This document shows positions 25,057 to 34,263 of a stretch of 64,000 bases of DNA, one piece after another; the stretch's first letter is position 1; each line of letters opens with the position of its first letter. Made by a program: the position numbers and the translations under genes. Source of the DNA: CBEUVQ01 sp965546615 (GTDB lineage Bacteria > Bacillota > Desulfotomaculia > Desulfotomaculales > Desulfohalotomaculaceae); the NCBI GenBank assembly GCA_965546615.1, contig CBEUVQ010000004.1, forward strand, positions 1 through 64,000, written 5' to 3'. The notes beneath the pieces are model-generated. The model ran no database searches and was not told where the DNA came from. It was given only the letters and a program-made list of their open reading frames with translations.

Positions 25057-25940
25057 TGCGAAATGCTTTTTGGCCCTTTTTCAATTATGCGCGGGCAGGC
25101 ACTGTACCAGCTCTTACCTTTATCTTTAACGGTAATTCTGCCGTCAGGCGTTTCAACGGTTACCCAGGATTTAACAATCAAACCTTCTGCGCCCGGCATT
25201 ACTACTTTTTCTTCTCCCGGCTTCAGATTAGGATTGTGTCGAACTACCGTCCAATAATCAATTTTTTTAAGAATTTTGTGATGCCAAACTACTTTGGGCG
25301 GTTTTTTAAAACCATAAAAACCAATATAAAGGGCATGTCCCACTTTTTGCGACCAAATTAAAATTGGTTTTTCGGTGTTGTTTAAAAACCGAAAATCTTT
25401 CACCCCGTAGTAAACGGTGGCATCCTGCCCCGGCGGAACATAAGGCACCGTCATAGAATGGGCGCAGCGCATAATCACCGGCAAATCACAAAATGTTACC
25501 ACGTTATACAATACCGAGGCAACTTTACATACCCCACCGCCAACAGTTGTTACCAGCTGATTGCCGGCGTAACTGGGTCCTTTTTTATAACCATGGTATT
25601 CTGTGTAAGGTCCGACAGTATCATTTTGCGAAAAGGTTTGGCCCGGTTCAACCACGGTGCCGGCCAGCTTCTGCGATGCCAGGCCAACGTTAAACTCTTC
25701 TCCTTCCAGCGGATCTGTTAAAACTGCTTTGTATGCTGCCATCAGTGGAGGATTATTTAATTCTTTTCTGGCAGCTAAAAACTTGGCATCATTCTCCCAA
25801 GGCAGCGGCCCTTGATAAGCCTTTTCCATTCCCCGAAAGTTCTCAAAAACTTCATCGTCACTGTTTTCATATTCCGCAGCACTTACAGGCAGCGTTAGGT
25901 TCAGACAGATCAGTAAAAACGAACATATTATTTTTTTCAT
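25008..25940 (-). CDS. Secreted VanW-family protein
   Basis: 310 aa. Signal peptide at the N-terminus (KKIICSFLLICLNLTLPVSA) with cleavage expected after SAA. The VanW core has GQTFSQNDTVGPYTE, then YKKGPSYAG and VGGGVCKVASVLYNV, and MTVPYVPPGQDATV. A C-terminal beta-rich G5-like tail (EEKVVMPGAEG) follows. Function of VanW proteins is unsettled; they are linked to the cell wall. ATG at 25940 has GGAGGTAAAAAAG before it. The 3' end overlaps the convergent decarboxylase by 49 nt. Confidence 0.9.
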   Translation of the reverse strand: MKKIICSFLLICLNLTLPVSAAEYENSDDEVFENFRGMEKAYQGPLPWENDAKFLAARKELNNPPLMAAYKAVLTDPLEGEEFNVGLASQKLAGTVVEPGQTFSQNDTVGPYTEYHGYKKGPSYAGNQLVTTVGGGVCKVASVLYNVVTFCDLPVIMRCAHSMTVPYVPPGQDATVYYGVKDFRFLNNTEKPILIWSQKVGHALYIGFYGFKKPPKVVWHHKILKKIDYWTVVRHNPNLKPGEEKVVMPGAEGLIVKSWVTVETPDGRITVKDKGKSWYSACPRIIEKGPKSISHYLTTFIKFKAGSEQP

Positions 25941-26117
25941 CTTTTTTACCTCCATAAAGTTCAATTTTTATTATGGTGGTTTAACTAATTTTTTATCTAA
26001 AACACCTTTTATAATTTTAATGGGTTATAAACCTTAATTTACATGATAAATTCATTAGTTGATTATGTTAAAATGACAATTGCGCATATTTATTTCTCTG
26101 TTCAGGAGGTAAAGAAA

Positions 26118-26861
26118 ATGAAAAACAAAAAATACGCTGCTTTTAGCGTTATATTAGTGGGAATATTAATGCTGACTTTGCTAATCTCCGGCAATATCAT
26201 CAATCTTGATGCCGCCCAAGCCGACAGCGCACAGCACACTGTACAAAAAGGTGATTCTCTTTACCTGGTCTCTAAACAATACGGCATTACAGTAAACACT
26301 TTAAAACAAGCAAATAACTTGACGTCTGATACGATTTATATTGGACAGACATTGGTCATTCCTAAAAACACCGGTGATGACATAAAAATTGTAGTTGATA
26401 AATCTGATAACACACTAACACTATTTTCCGGCAGCACTGAGGTAAAAACCTACCGGGCGGATTTGGGTGACGGTGGGTTAGGTGATAAAAATGTCGCCGG
26501 CGATCACAAAACACCGGAAGGCACTTTTTATATTACCGAAAAGTCTGTCTTAACACCGGCAGATGAATATTTGGGCACCAGATGGATGAGATTAAGCTAT
26601 CCCAACATTGAAGATGCCGACAGAGGGGTTAATCAAGGAATTATCGAGCAGCAAACCTACCAACAAATTGTTGAAGCCGTTAATAAAGAAGAAACCCCGC
26701 CGCAGCGCACCGCTTTAGGCGGCGGCATCGGTATTCACGGCGGTACTGTGGCGGAATTTGGCGCCAACTGGACGTGGGGGTGTATTGGTTTAAGCAACAA
26801 AGATGTTGAAGAAATTTACAATTATGCCCAAGTAGGTACAAAAGTAATTATCAACAAATAA
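26118..26861 (+). CDS. LysM-containing L,D-transpeptidase
   Basis: 247 aa. N-terminal membrane/signal segment (VILVGILMLTLLISGNII), then a LysM peptidoglycan-binding repeat (HTVQKGDSLYLVSKQYGI to IGQTLVIP, about 42-85), then a YkuD catalytic domain with IGIHGG and GCIGLSN, giving the His-Gly-Cys active site. It makes 3-3 peptidoglycan cross-links or attaches proteins to the wall, outside the membrane. Start chosen at 26118 after AGGAGGTAAAGAAA. Sporulation or vegetative wall roles both possible. Confidence 0.93.
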   Translation: MKNKKYAAFSVILVGILMLTLLISGNIINLDAAQADSAQHTVQKGDSLYLVSKQYGITVNTLKQANNLTSDTIYIGQTLVIPKNTGDDIKIVVDKSDNTLTLFSGSTEVKTYRADLGDGGLGDKNVAGDHKTPEGTFYITEKSVLTPADEYLGTRWMRLSYPNIEDADRGVNQGIIEQQTYQQIVEAVNKEETPPQRTALGGGIGIHGGTVAEFGANWTWGCIGLSNKDVEEIYNYAQVGTKVIINK

Positions 26862-26886
26862 CTTAAAAGTAATGCAAAATTGATAT

Positions 26887-26926
26887 GCTCCCTTTAAGAC
26901 AGAAAAGTCTTAAGGGGAGCATTTTT
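26887..26926 (+). terminator. Terminator after the L,D-transpeptidase
   Basis: GCTCCCTTTAAGAC-AGAAAA-GTCTTAAGGGGAGC, a 14-bp stem with one G-T pair, then ATTTTTAT. Confidence 0.88.
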
Positions 26927-26959
26927 ATATTTAAAATTGAGTAAAAATCTTCAGTTTTT

Positions 26960-27385
26960 CTACATTTCCGTTCCCACCAACACAATGCCGATCACTACTA
27001 ATGCGGTGCCGACTGCTTTTACCGGTGTTAATGTTTCGCCTAAAAACTGCCAACCGATCCATACCGTCACCACCGGTGACATCGCCAGCACCAGTGCAGT
27101 TAAACCCAGTTCACCCCATTTTATCGCGGCATAATAGGCTAAATCGCCGGCAAATGTAGCAAAAAACGCTTCCAACGCTAAAAAGAGCCATGCCCGCGGG
27201 GTAATAGAGCTGATGCGCTCGGCACCACCGCTGGCCCAAAACCAGCCTGCCACCAGCAGCACTGTAATCAGCGTACGCGCCGCCAAAGCATCTATCGGGT
27301 TAACACCGCGCAAACCCAATTTGCCAAACACCGGAGCAATTCCCCAACATAATGCCCCAAAAACCGCTAAAAAGAAGGTATACAA
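26960..27385 (-). CDS. Half-size EamA/DMT-family membrane protein
   Basis: 141 aa with about five helices, one EamA repeat. GALCWGIAPVFGKLGL and GELGLTALVLAMSPVVTVWIGW are typical. The C-terminal GTALVVIGIVLVG closes the domain. Half-size members act as dimers in the EmrE style. TTG start after GGTGGGTGAAAGCAT. It is not a truncation: the domain is complete. Substrate unknown. Confidence 0.87.
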   Translation of the reverse strand: MYTFFLAVFGALCWGIAPVFGKLGLRGVNPIDALAARTLITVLLVAGWFWASGGAERISSITPRAWLFLALEAFFATFAGDLAYYAAIKWGELGLTALVLAMSPVVTVWIGWQFLGETLTPVKAVGTALVVIGIVLVGTEM

Positions 27386-27540
27386 ATGCTTTCACCCACC
27401 GCCATAAAAAATTCCGGATTATAAATACCTATTCTGCATCAGCTAAATAAATACACCTTCACAGGTTGCAGCAATCTGTTTTTGAGGCAGTATTTTTTTA
27501 TAATTTCTACACTTAATTAATTTTAAAATAATTGCAGCAA

Positions 27541-28623
27541 TTATTTTTTGCCGGTATTTTTCTTAAATACCGCAGCAGCTAAAATAACCAGCGGCAGAAT
27601 AACTTCAAAAGGCAGGGCATAATATGGCCACACATCTGTCGCCCAAGTAACTAATTCAGATATGTTTTTATGCGCCAGATAAGATAAGTTGGCCATTAAA
27701 ATCGCCAACGATACCACTACAATTCGGTAATTTTTGATGTTAAACAGCTTAGCAGTTCCCAAAGCACTGCCAATTAGACATAACGATATCGTCACAAATT
27801 CACCAAATAAAAAAACTATATCCACTAAGATTTCAATCCCATGCAAAAAGTTGCCTACATTAATTCGACTGACACTCACACGTGCAGGAAAGTAATTACT
27901 TTTATCTATATCTACCCCCAGCAGCAATATTTCTATAAGCGAAGTAGTAAAAATAAACACCCCGCCGATTGCCAGGCCGGTGGTAAATACTTTTCGGTAG
28001 TTATTAGTTTTTAAAGCAGAAAAAAACGTCAAACAAATCACTGACTCGGCAAAAGGAAAAGCAAAAGTGGTAAAGGCCCCTAAAAAGACCGGCTGCCAAC
28101 CATGATATAAAAAAGGGCGAAGATTAATAGTCTCCATTCGAGGTATCGACATTAAAACAACAGCAATGGTAAACACAGCAGCAATAAATAACAGCAGTTG
28201 ACTGCACCGTCCTAATACCTCGATACCTTCTATAGCAACCCAAACACATAACAGAAGCATAAAAATCAACGGTAAAATAATGGGTGTTTCCGGCAGAGCA
28301 ACGATATTAACATATTCAGAAAATTCCCGTATAATTAATGCACCGAGAAATAACGTAAACCAAACATAGCTAACTATAATCAATTTGCCGAAAATTTTGC
28401 CAAACACAATCTCGGCAATTGCAAATAAATCTCTGCCGGGGTAAAGGGCAAGTATTTGGGCATAAACAGCATTAATCACTAATGCAAAAATAAATGCCAG
28501 TATTATCGCCAGCCAAAAATCACTGCCTGCTTGGATACCTTGTGTAAAGACCAAAGCATCTCCGATAATTACAAAGGCAACTAAAACAATACCTTGTTTA
28601 TGGGAAATTAGCTCTGAATTCAC
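27541..28623 (-). CDS. Spore germinant receptor B subunit (GerAB/GerKB family)
   Basis: About 360-aa, ten-helix APC-type permease that senses germinants in the spore inner membrane. The N-terminus HKQGIVLVAFVIIGDALVF is followed by the family's PGRDLFAIAEIVFGKIFGK loop. GTG at 28623 after GGGGGATGAAACA is preferred over TTG at 28641, giving a 4-nt gap after the D-subunit stop. Last gene of the operon gerA-gerC-D-gerB. Germinant identity cannot be read from sequence. Confidence 0.92.
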   Translation of the reverse strand: MNSELISHKQGIVLVAFVIIGDALVFTQGIQAGSDFWLAIILAFIFALVINAVYAQILALYPGRDLFAIAEIVFGKIFGKLIIVSYVWFTLFLGALIIREFSEYVNIVALPETPIILPLIFMLLLCVWVAIEGIEVLGRCSQLLLFIAAVFTIAVVLMSIPRMETINLRPFLYHGWQPVFLGAFTTFAFPFAESVICLTFFSALKTNNYRKVFTTGLAIGGVFIFTTSLIEILLLGVDIDKSNYFPARVSVSRINVGNFLHGIEILVDIVFLFGEFVTISLCLIGSALGTAKLFNIKNYRIVVVSLAILMANLSYLAHKNISELVTWATDVWPYYALPFEVILPLVILAAAVFKKNTGKK

Positions 28624-28627
28624 TGTT

Positions 28628-28837
28628 TCATCCCCCAACAATTCCAGTCACTATCTTTTCAATTACCTGGCCAATACTGGGCATCGGCACGTCCATCACC
28701 ACAAGCAGCGAAATGACAAACGAAGTAATCAAAATGCCCAAATTCACAGCTATTGCTTTAAATTGCTTATTCTTATAAAACAGCAGTACTTCAACTGCCG
28801 CAATTATTATGTAACCAATAACTATTATAAAAATCAT
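28628..28837 (-). CDS. Germinant receptor D-subunit-like small membrane protein
   Basis: 69 aa, two predicted helices (IFIIVIGYIIIAAVEVLLFY and the segment AVNLGILITSFVISLLVV) joined by a short basic loop. It lies between gerC and gerB with 3-4 nt gaps, the typical position of the small D subunits of GerA-type receptors, which modulate receptor activity. Assignment rests on position, size and topology. Confidence 0.78.
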   Translation of the reverse strand: MIFIIVIGYIIIAAVEVLLFYKNKQFKAIAVNLGILITSFVISLLVVMDVPMPSIGQVIEKIVTGIVGG

Positions 28838-28840
28838 TGT

Positions 28841-29998
28841 TTAATTCCCTACTTTAATTCCTTTGTAAATTAAACCGCTGTCTTCTATGTTCACTTTAAC
28901 ATCTATTTGCGTGGTCAGATCGGTAAATATTTCGCTCCAATTAGCGCCTATTTTTTTCCACAACCAAGGCATCTGTAGTTTTACCGTTCTTCCAAAACCA
29001 AAAACATCGCTTTGATACTGCTGCGCTTGATTAAGAGCCTGCTGCAGCTGTTTTTTAATTTGGGCTTCAGTAGCACTGATGATTTGCTGTTTCACTGCCG
29101 GGTCGCCAAGATCGATAGGCCGGGAAACTTGAGAAATTATGATGCTGCTAAGCACCTCAACCTTCATAGTCAGCTCTCCGTCAGCACTATATAACGGCTG
29201 CACCTTGGTTTTATTTCGATAGATTTCCAAAGTCAGTTTAGTGTCTTTGCCGTTAATTTTTACCGTTTCTTCAAACTGTCCCCCGGTTTCAATTTCATTT
29301 TTCAACCATTTCATCCCGATGGTTTGGTCACCGTTAAACCAACCGACAAGCTTATCCTCTTTAAAAACAGCAGTTCCATACACTCGCGGATAGCTTCCGG
29401 CTTTAGCAGAACGAATACTGGCGGTGGCAGCAGTGGCACTAATCCCTTCATCAGCTAAATCTTTAATAAACTCATACAGCCTAACAGCAGCAAATTTATT
29501 AATATTTTGCTGGGCATAAAAAACCTTTTCCAAATGGATGGAAAGCAAATTGCCGAGTTTAATTTGGCTGTGTAAAATCTCTTTAGCCGTTTTACCGTGC
29601 GCGATAACCAGCCATACTTCATTCCTTACTTCGGCATCACGGGTTAAAAAATCCAGCACCGACAGCATATCTGTTTTGGCAATTTCTTCACTTATTATCA
29701 TCAGCTTGGCATGACCCCAGTATAACTTTCTGCCGGTAAGTTCAATCAGGTTTCGCACTGCGCCAAACATAGTATCGCCTTCCATTTCAAAGTAGCCAGA
29801 ACTGATCTGTGTTTCCTGCTGTTGTTGTGAAGGATTAACCACTTCCACAGTAACCAAGTATTTACCGGTGTGCGGGTCTTTATCTATCGCCGCACCGGCC
29901 ACTATACCCATGTCGCTTATTTCACGGTAATTCCAGCAGCCAGATAACGGCATAATCAAAAAAATCATTAAGGTAAGCATCATCATCTTTATTTTCAA
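28841..29998 (-). CDS. Spore germination lipoprotein, Ger(x)C family
   Basis: 385 aa. Lipoprotein signal ending in MPLSGCW, so it is attached to the spore inner membrane on its outer face. CWNYREISDMGIVAGAAID and GKTAKEILHSQIKLGNLLS are family patterns; the C-terminal third is beta/alpha. TTG start after GGAAGGTAAGATCA, 5 nt after the gerA stop. Component of the A-B-C germinant receptor. Confidence 0.93.
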   Translation of the reverse strand: MKIKMMMLTLMIFLIMPLSGCWNYREISDMGIVAGAAIDKDPHTGKYLVTVEVVNPSQQQQETQISSGYFEMEGDTMFGAVRNLIELTGRKLYWGHAKLMIISEEIAKTDMLSVLDFLTRDAEVRNEVWLVIAHGKTAKEILHSQIKLGNLLSIHLEKVFYAQQNINKFAAVRLYEFIKDLADEGISATAATASIRSAKAGSYPRVYGTAVFKEDKLVGWFNGDQTIGMKWLKNEIETGGQFEETVKINGKDTKLTLEIYRNKTKVQPLYSADGELTMKVEVLSSIIISQVSRPIDLGDPAVKQQIISATEAQIKKQLQQALNQAQQYQSDVFGFGRTVKLQMPWLWKKIGANWSEIFTDLTTQIDVKVNIEDSGLIYKGIKVGN

Positions 29999-30003
29999 TG
30001 ATC

Positions 30004-31542
30004 TTACCTTCCTTTCTTAGAATGATGACTGCGATAGGCATTTTTGCTGATTAAAGTAGGCCGTTTATTCATTTTCCACCAAGGGGCACGAATTACTGTA
30101 TCTTTGATATCCTGCCAATTCAGCGTGTTATAGCCCAACATATAAGGCACGCCAAAAGAGCGCAGCGACATTAAGTAAATGCAAAAACCAATAAAAACAA
30201 AAACATAGCCATACATGCCAATTATCGATGCGGCAATCAAAAATATCAGTCTAAGATACAATATTGCCGACCACATTTTGGGGGTTAAGTAACTGGCGAT
30301 ACCGGTTAACGCCACAATAATCACAGTAGGTGCACTGGTAAACTTGGCAGTTACGGCAGCATCACCTAACACCAATGCACCGACAATACTTATAGTTTGC
30401 CCCGCCGGTGCGGGCAAACGAACGCCGGCCTCACGAAGCAGCTCAAAGGTTATTACCATCGCAAAAGTTTCCACAACTGTAGGAAACGGCACCCCTTCAC
30501 GAGCAGCAGCGGTACTGAGCAGCAAAGGGGTGGGAATGATCTCTTGGTGATATGTCATCAGTGCCACATAAATTGCCGGCACACTAACGGTTAAAAAGTA
30601 ACCCAGATAACGCAGTATTCTGTTGAAAGATGCAAAGACAAAGTTAACATAATAGTCTTCGTTGCTTTGAAAATTTTCCGTAAAGATAAAAGGAAGTGTT
30701 AGCGCAAACGGCGAGCCATCGCACAATACCGCAATCCGTCCTTCTAACAGTTTGCCGACAACAGTATCCGGTCGTTCAGTGCTGCCGACAGTTTTAAAAG
30801 GAGAAAGCGGCGCATCTTTAATTAATTCTTCAATATATCCGCTGTCCAATACGCCGTCTATTTTTATTTCATCTATTCTTCTTTCTAATTCTTTTAAGAC
30901 TTTTTTTGAAGCCAAACCATCCAAATAACATATAATTATTTTTGTTTTACTGCGATCACCCAATTGTTTAAATATCACTTTAAAATCAGCTGTCAATAAT
31001 CTTCGCCGGATTAAAGATAAATTGATAATAATTGATTCAGTAAACCCCTCACGCGGGCCGCGAATTGACTTTTCGGTTTCCGTTTTTTCTACTGCCCGCG
31101 CTTTCCAGCCTTTAGCGTCAATAATCAGCACTTCAGTACAGCCGTCTACCAGCAGCAAAGCATCGCCATACAGCAGCGACTCCAAACTCAAACGCAGATC
31201 AGTGCTTTTTTTTAGATTGCCGGCAGTCAGCACATTATCCATTAAAATTTGTATTAAATTGCTTTGGGCAGCTCCGGTATCGATACTGCTGTTCATCAGC
31301 CGCTGAATAATATTTTCGTTAACAATTTCGATGTTGGACATTTGATCGACATAAATTAATGCACACTTCAGTTGAGACCGCCCAAATTCAAATTCTCGAA
31401 AAATAATGGTTTGATCATTGGCAAATATTTTTTTTAACACCGCAATATTATAGGCTAACTTCTTGTCAATTTTAATTTCCTCAAGATCGTTGGGAATTTT
31501 ACTTTGTTTATTAGCAACTAAATCCTTTAGTTTTAAAAACAT
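30004..31542 (-). CDS. Spore germinant receptor A subunit (GerAA/GerKA family)
   Basis: About 512 aa. A soluble N-terminal half contains REFEFGRS, LVDGCTEVLIIDAKGW and RGPREGFTES; the latter is a GerA signature. About five C-terminal helices follow, with the LLSTAAAREGVPFPTVVE loop. ATG at 31542 follows AAAGGTGTTGCTG; the in-frame GTG at 31599 has little ribosome site and lies in an inverted repeat (AGTGTTT-CCTAT-AAACACT, 31581-31599). First gene of the ger operon; forespore expression is expected, but I could not identify a clear sigma-G promoter. Confidence 0.93.
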   Translation of the reverse strand: MFLKLKDLVANKQSKIPNDLEEIKIDKKLAYNIAVLKKIFANDQTIIFREFEFGRSQLKCALIYVDQMSNIEIVNENIIQRLMNSSIDTGAAQSNLIQILMDNVLTAGNLKKSTDLRLSLESLLYGDALLLVDGCTEVLIIDAKGWKARAVEKTETEKSIRGPREGFTESIIINLSLIRRRLLTADFKVIFKQLGDRSKTKIIICYLDGLASKKVLKELERRIDEIKIDGVLDSGYIEELIKDAPLSPFKTVGSTERPDTVVGKLLEGRIAVLCDGSPFALTLPFIFTENFQSNEDYYVNFVFASFNRILRYLGYFLTVSVPAIYVALMTYHQEIIPTPLLLSTAAAREGVPFPTVVETFAMVITFELLREAGVRLPAPAGQTISIVGALVLGDAAVTAKFTSAPTVIIVALTGIASYLTPKMWSAILYLRLIFLIAASIIGMYGYVFVFIGFCIYLMSLRSFGVPYMLGYNTLNWQDIKDTVIRAPWWKMNKRPTLISKNAYRSHHSKKGR

Positions 31543-31637
31543 CAGCAACACCTTTAAAGGTAAAATTATCAAATCTCGTATAGTGTTTCCTATAAACACT
31601 CTTTTTATTTCATCAAACCGAAAGAGAATATCATAAT

Positions 31638-31664
31638 AAAAAGCCCCTGCTGCAGGGGCTTTTT
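31638..31664 (-). terminator. Terminator after rarD
   Basis: AGCCCCTG-CTG-CAGGGGCT with flanking A and T runs, a strong hairpin that works on either strand. It ends the rarD gene on the minus strand and separates it from the ger operon. Confidence 0.88.
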
Positions 31665-31668
31665 ATTA

Positions 31669-32628
31669 TTATCTTGAGAGAAATTGTTTTTCTCTCTCCG
31701 AAAATTTTTTAATTATCACTGTTTCCAGCTGCACCAACCTCTTGGTGCGAGCCAGTGAAAAAATTGACAGTGCTGTCCAGATAAAGGCAAAAGATACCAT
31801 GTGTACCGCAGTAAATGGTTCATGATATATAAACACACCGATAAATAAAGTCATTGTGGGAGCAATATACTGTAAAAATCCCAAGACAGACAGCGGTAAG
31901 CTCTTTGCTCCGCGGGAAAATAAAAGCAGCGGTACGGCGGTAACTACGCCGCTACCTATTAAAAGCAGCATAGTGCTTGGCGCGCCCAAGTTGAAAGCAG
32001 CGTTTCCGCTTTGGTAGACAACAGCCAAGTAAGTTAAAGCAAGCGGGGTGATCAGCAAAGTTTCTAAAGTTATGCCGGTAACTGCACTTAAATTAACTTT
32101 CTTTTTAAGCAGCCCGTAAATACCAAAACTAAACGCCAATACCAGAGAAACCCAAGGTATCGAACCAAATTTTATCGCCATGTTTAGCACCCCGACACCG
32201 GCCAACAAAAAAGAAACCAACTGCCAAAGGGATAGGCGTTCTTTTAACACAATGACGCCCAACATCACACTAATCAGTGGATTAATATAGTAACCTAAGC
32301 TGGTTTGAATAACATGATCGTTATTCACTGCCCAAATATATGTACCCCAGTTAATTGTAATCACCACAGCTGCAGTCAATAAGCCCAGGCATCGTTTCGG
32401 ACATTGAATAAGTTCGCGCAGTTCACCAAAAAAAGTTTTTATTCCGGCAGTAACTATTAAAATCACTACCATAAAAACAAAAGCCCATACAAAACGGTGA
32501 GCCAATATTTCATAAGGTGGAACCGCTTTAATTATTTTCCAATAAACCGGTAAAATCCCCCATAAAAAATAAGCCCCGACGGCTGCAGCAATTCCTAGTG
32601 CTTGTTCATTTGTTTGTTTAATTTTCAT
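31669..32628 (-). CDS. rarD: RarD-type EamA transporter
   Basis: 319 aa, about ten helices in two EamA repeats. AYFLWGILPVYWKIIKAVPPYEILAHRFVW in parts (FLWGILPVYWK, EILAHR) is the RarD signature; WAVNNDHVIQTSLGYYINPL follows. RarD proteins are called chloramphenicol-sensitive proteins, but the true substrate is unclear. ATG start with AAAGGAGTAATACG. Single-gene unit. Confidence 0.92.
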   Translation of the reverse strand: MKIKQTNEQALGIAAAVGAYFLWGILPVYWKIIKAVPPYEILAHRFVWAFVFMVVILIVTAGIKTFFGELRELIQCPKRCLGLLTAAVVITINWGTYIWAVNNDHVIQTSLGYYINPLISVMLGVIVLKERLSLWQLVSFLLAGVGVLNMAIKFGSIPWVSLVLAFSFGIYGLLKKKVNLSAVTGITLETLLITPLALTYLAVVYQSGNAAFNLGAPSTMLLLIGSGVVTAVPLLLFSRGAKSLPLSVLGFLQYIAPTMTLFIGVFIYHEPFTAVHMVSFAFIWTALSIFSLARTKRLVQLETVIIKKFSEREKQFLSR

Positions 32629-32856
32629 CGTATTACTCCTTTTATTCAGTCAACAAACTAATTTTAGTACTGTCAGATTAATAATGCAACTAAGAAAGAT
32701 ATACCGGTCAGCCGGCAATGTTTAACAGAACAGTATAAATTTTTAACTGTCATCAATAAAAAAAGCCCCTCTTTAATAACAAGGGATATAATGTGCGCAT
32801 ATTAATTTCCAATTGGCCGGCAGGTCAGCTGTTCCGATTATACCGGCTTCCGCTTA

Positions 32857-34245
32857 TTATAACTGCTTTTCTCTTATATCTCCCCGGGCCATTGAAGCAA
32901 AGATACCGCCAAAACAAATTAAAGTAAATACTACAAATGATACCTTAGTGCCGGTAATTAACTGCTTGGCATAAGCAGCACTTAGTTCTACATCACCTAA
33001 AAAATGAGTCAGCATCAGCGTTACAATTGCCAAGCTGATTGCTTGGCCGGTTAACCTCATTGTCCCAAGCGTAGATGAAGCCACGCCGTAAAACTTCTTT
33101 TCTACCGAACTCATCACCGCATTGCTGTTCGGAGAAGAAAAGAGGGCAAAGCCGGTACCCAACAAAGCCAGGTTGGCCATAATCAACCACAGCGGGGTAT
33201 TTTGACTTAAAAAACACAAACTCAGCAGTCCGGCAGTGGTTAATACCATTCCCACTGAAGCAACAAGGCGTGGTTCAATACGGTCGGACAGGCGTCCGGC
33301 AAACGGCGAAATCACCACCATAATCACCGGTTGAGCCAGCAGGATAAATCCTGCCGTTTGAGAGTTATATCCTTTGGCCACCTGTAAGTATAATGAAAGC
33401 AAAAAAGCAACGGCAAAAGTAGCACTGTAATTAATTAACGCCGCTAAATTAGAAAAGGCAAAAGCGGCATTTCTCCGAAATATAGTGATATTTAATATCG
33501 GATGGGCAAGGCTCATTTCGTATCTCACAAAAACCAGCAGTACGGCCAATCCCAGAACGGCTAAATATTTTCCCGCTGATGACGTGGTGACGGTGGAAAT
33601 ACCGTACATAAATAAAACCAAACCGATACTGTAAAGCACTGCACCGGTTAAATCGTATTTTTCTCCTTTAGCCCCCGCCCATTCTTCTTTCAACTTGCTT
33701 AAAGTAATCAGCAGCACAAAAACAGCAATTACTGCACACAAATAAAAGATGTACTCCCAACCGAGATTATGATTAATGGCTCCACCAAGCACCGGCCCAA
33801 GCGATAAGCCAACATATACCGTGGCAACGTTAATCCCCAATACTTTGCCCCGTTCTTGGGGAGGAAACACTGACGTTAATATCGCCATGCCGGTGCTAAA
33901 AATCATTGCACTGCCGATGCCCTGCACCAAGCGCATTGCAATCAGTGATTCAATTGACCAAGCCAAAGCGCAAAGCAGTGAAGAAATAGCAAAAAAGGCT
34001 ATCCCCAAGATAAATATTTTCTTCCGACCGATAATATCAGCTAACCGCCCGAAAGGCACTAAAAAAGCGGCAGATGAAAGAATATAGCTGCTCACCACCC
34101 AGCTAATCAGAACGGTGCTTGCGTTGAATTCAGCAGCAATGGAAGGAACGGCCAGGTTGACAGAGCTGCCCATAAACGGGGTGAGAAATGCAGACATCGT
34201 TACTGCCAAAAGAATATATCTTTTATATAAGACGTCCTTTTGCAT
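32857..34245 (-). CDS. MFS drug-efflux-type transporter (DHA2-like)
   Basis: 462 aa with 12-14 helices. FLTPFMGSSVNLAVPSIAAEF and GRLADIIGRKKIFILG (loop 2-3 motif A) plus GLSLGPVLGGAI (motif C) mark proton-driven multidrug exporters of the EmrB/QacA branch. GRLSDRIEPRLVA repeats motif A in the second half. ATG after GGGAGATGTAAAA. Substrate unknown. Downstream (about 32757-32790) a weak hairpin with a T-run may terminate it. Confidence 0.92.
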   Translation of the reverse strand: MQKDVLYKRYILLAVTMSAFLTPFMGSSVNLAVPSIAAEFNASTVLISWVVSSYILSSAAFLVPFGRLADIIGRKKIFILGIAFFAISSLLCALAWSIESLIAMRLVQGIGSAMIFSTGMAILTSVFPPQERGKVLGINVATVYVGLSLGPVLGGAINHNLGWEYIFYLCAVIAVFVLLITLSKLKEEWAGAKGEKYDLTGAVLYSIGLVLFMYGISTVTTSSAGKYLAVLGLAVLLVFVRYEMSLAHPILNITIFRRNAAFAFSNLAALINYSATFAVAFLLSLYLQVAKGYNSQTAGFILLAQPVIMVVISPFAGRLSDRIEPRLVASVGMVLTTAGLLSLCFLSQNTPLWLIMANLALLGTGFALFSSPNSNAVMSSVEKKFYGVASSTLGTMRLTGQAISLAIVTLMLTHFLGDVELSAAYAKQLITGTKVSFVVFTLICFGGIFASMARGDIREKQL

Positions 34246-34263
34246 TTTTACATCTCCCGTCTT

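Noticed and set aside
26960..27385. Truncated or frameshifted EamA transporter
   Set aside because: A single EamA repeat is complete with start, ribosome site and stop, so it is a normal half-size member.
32757..32790. Strong terminator after the MFS gene
   Set aside because: The hairpin arms pair poorly; kept only as a weak note in the MFS entry.
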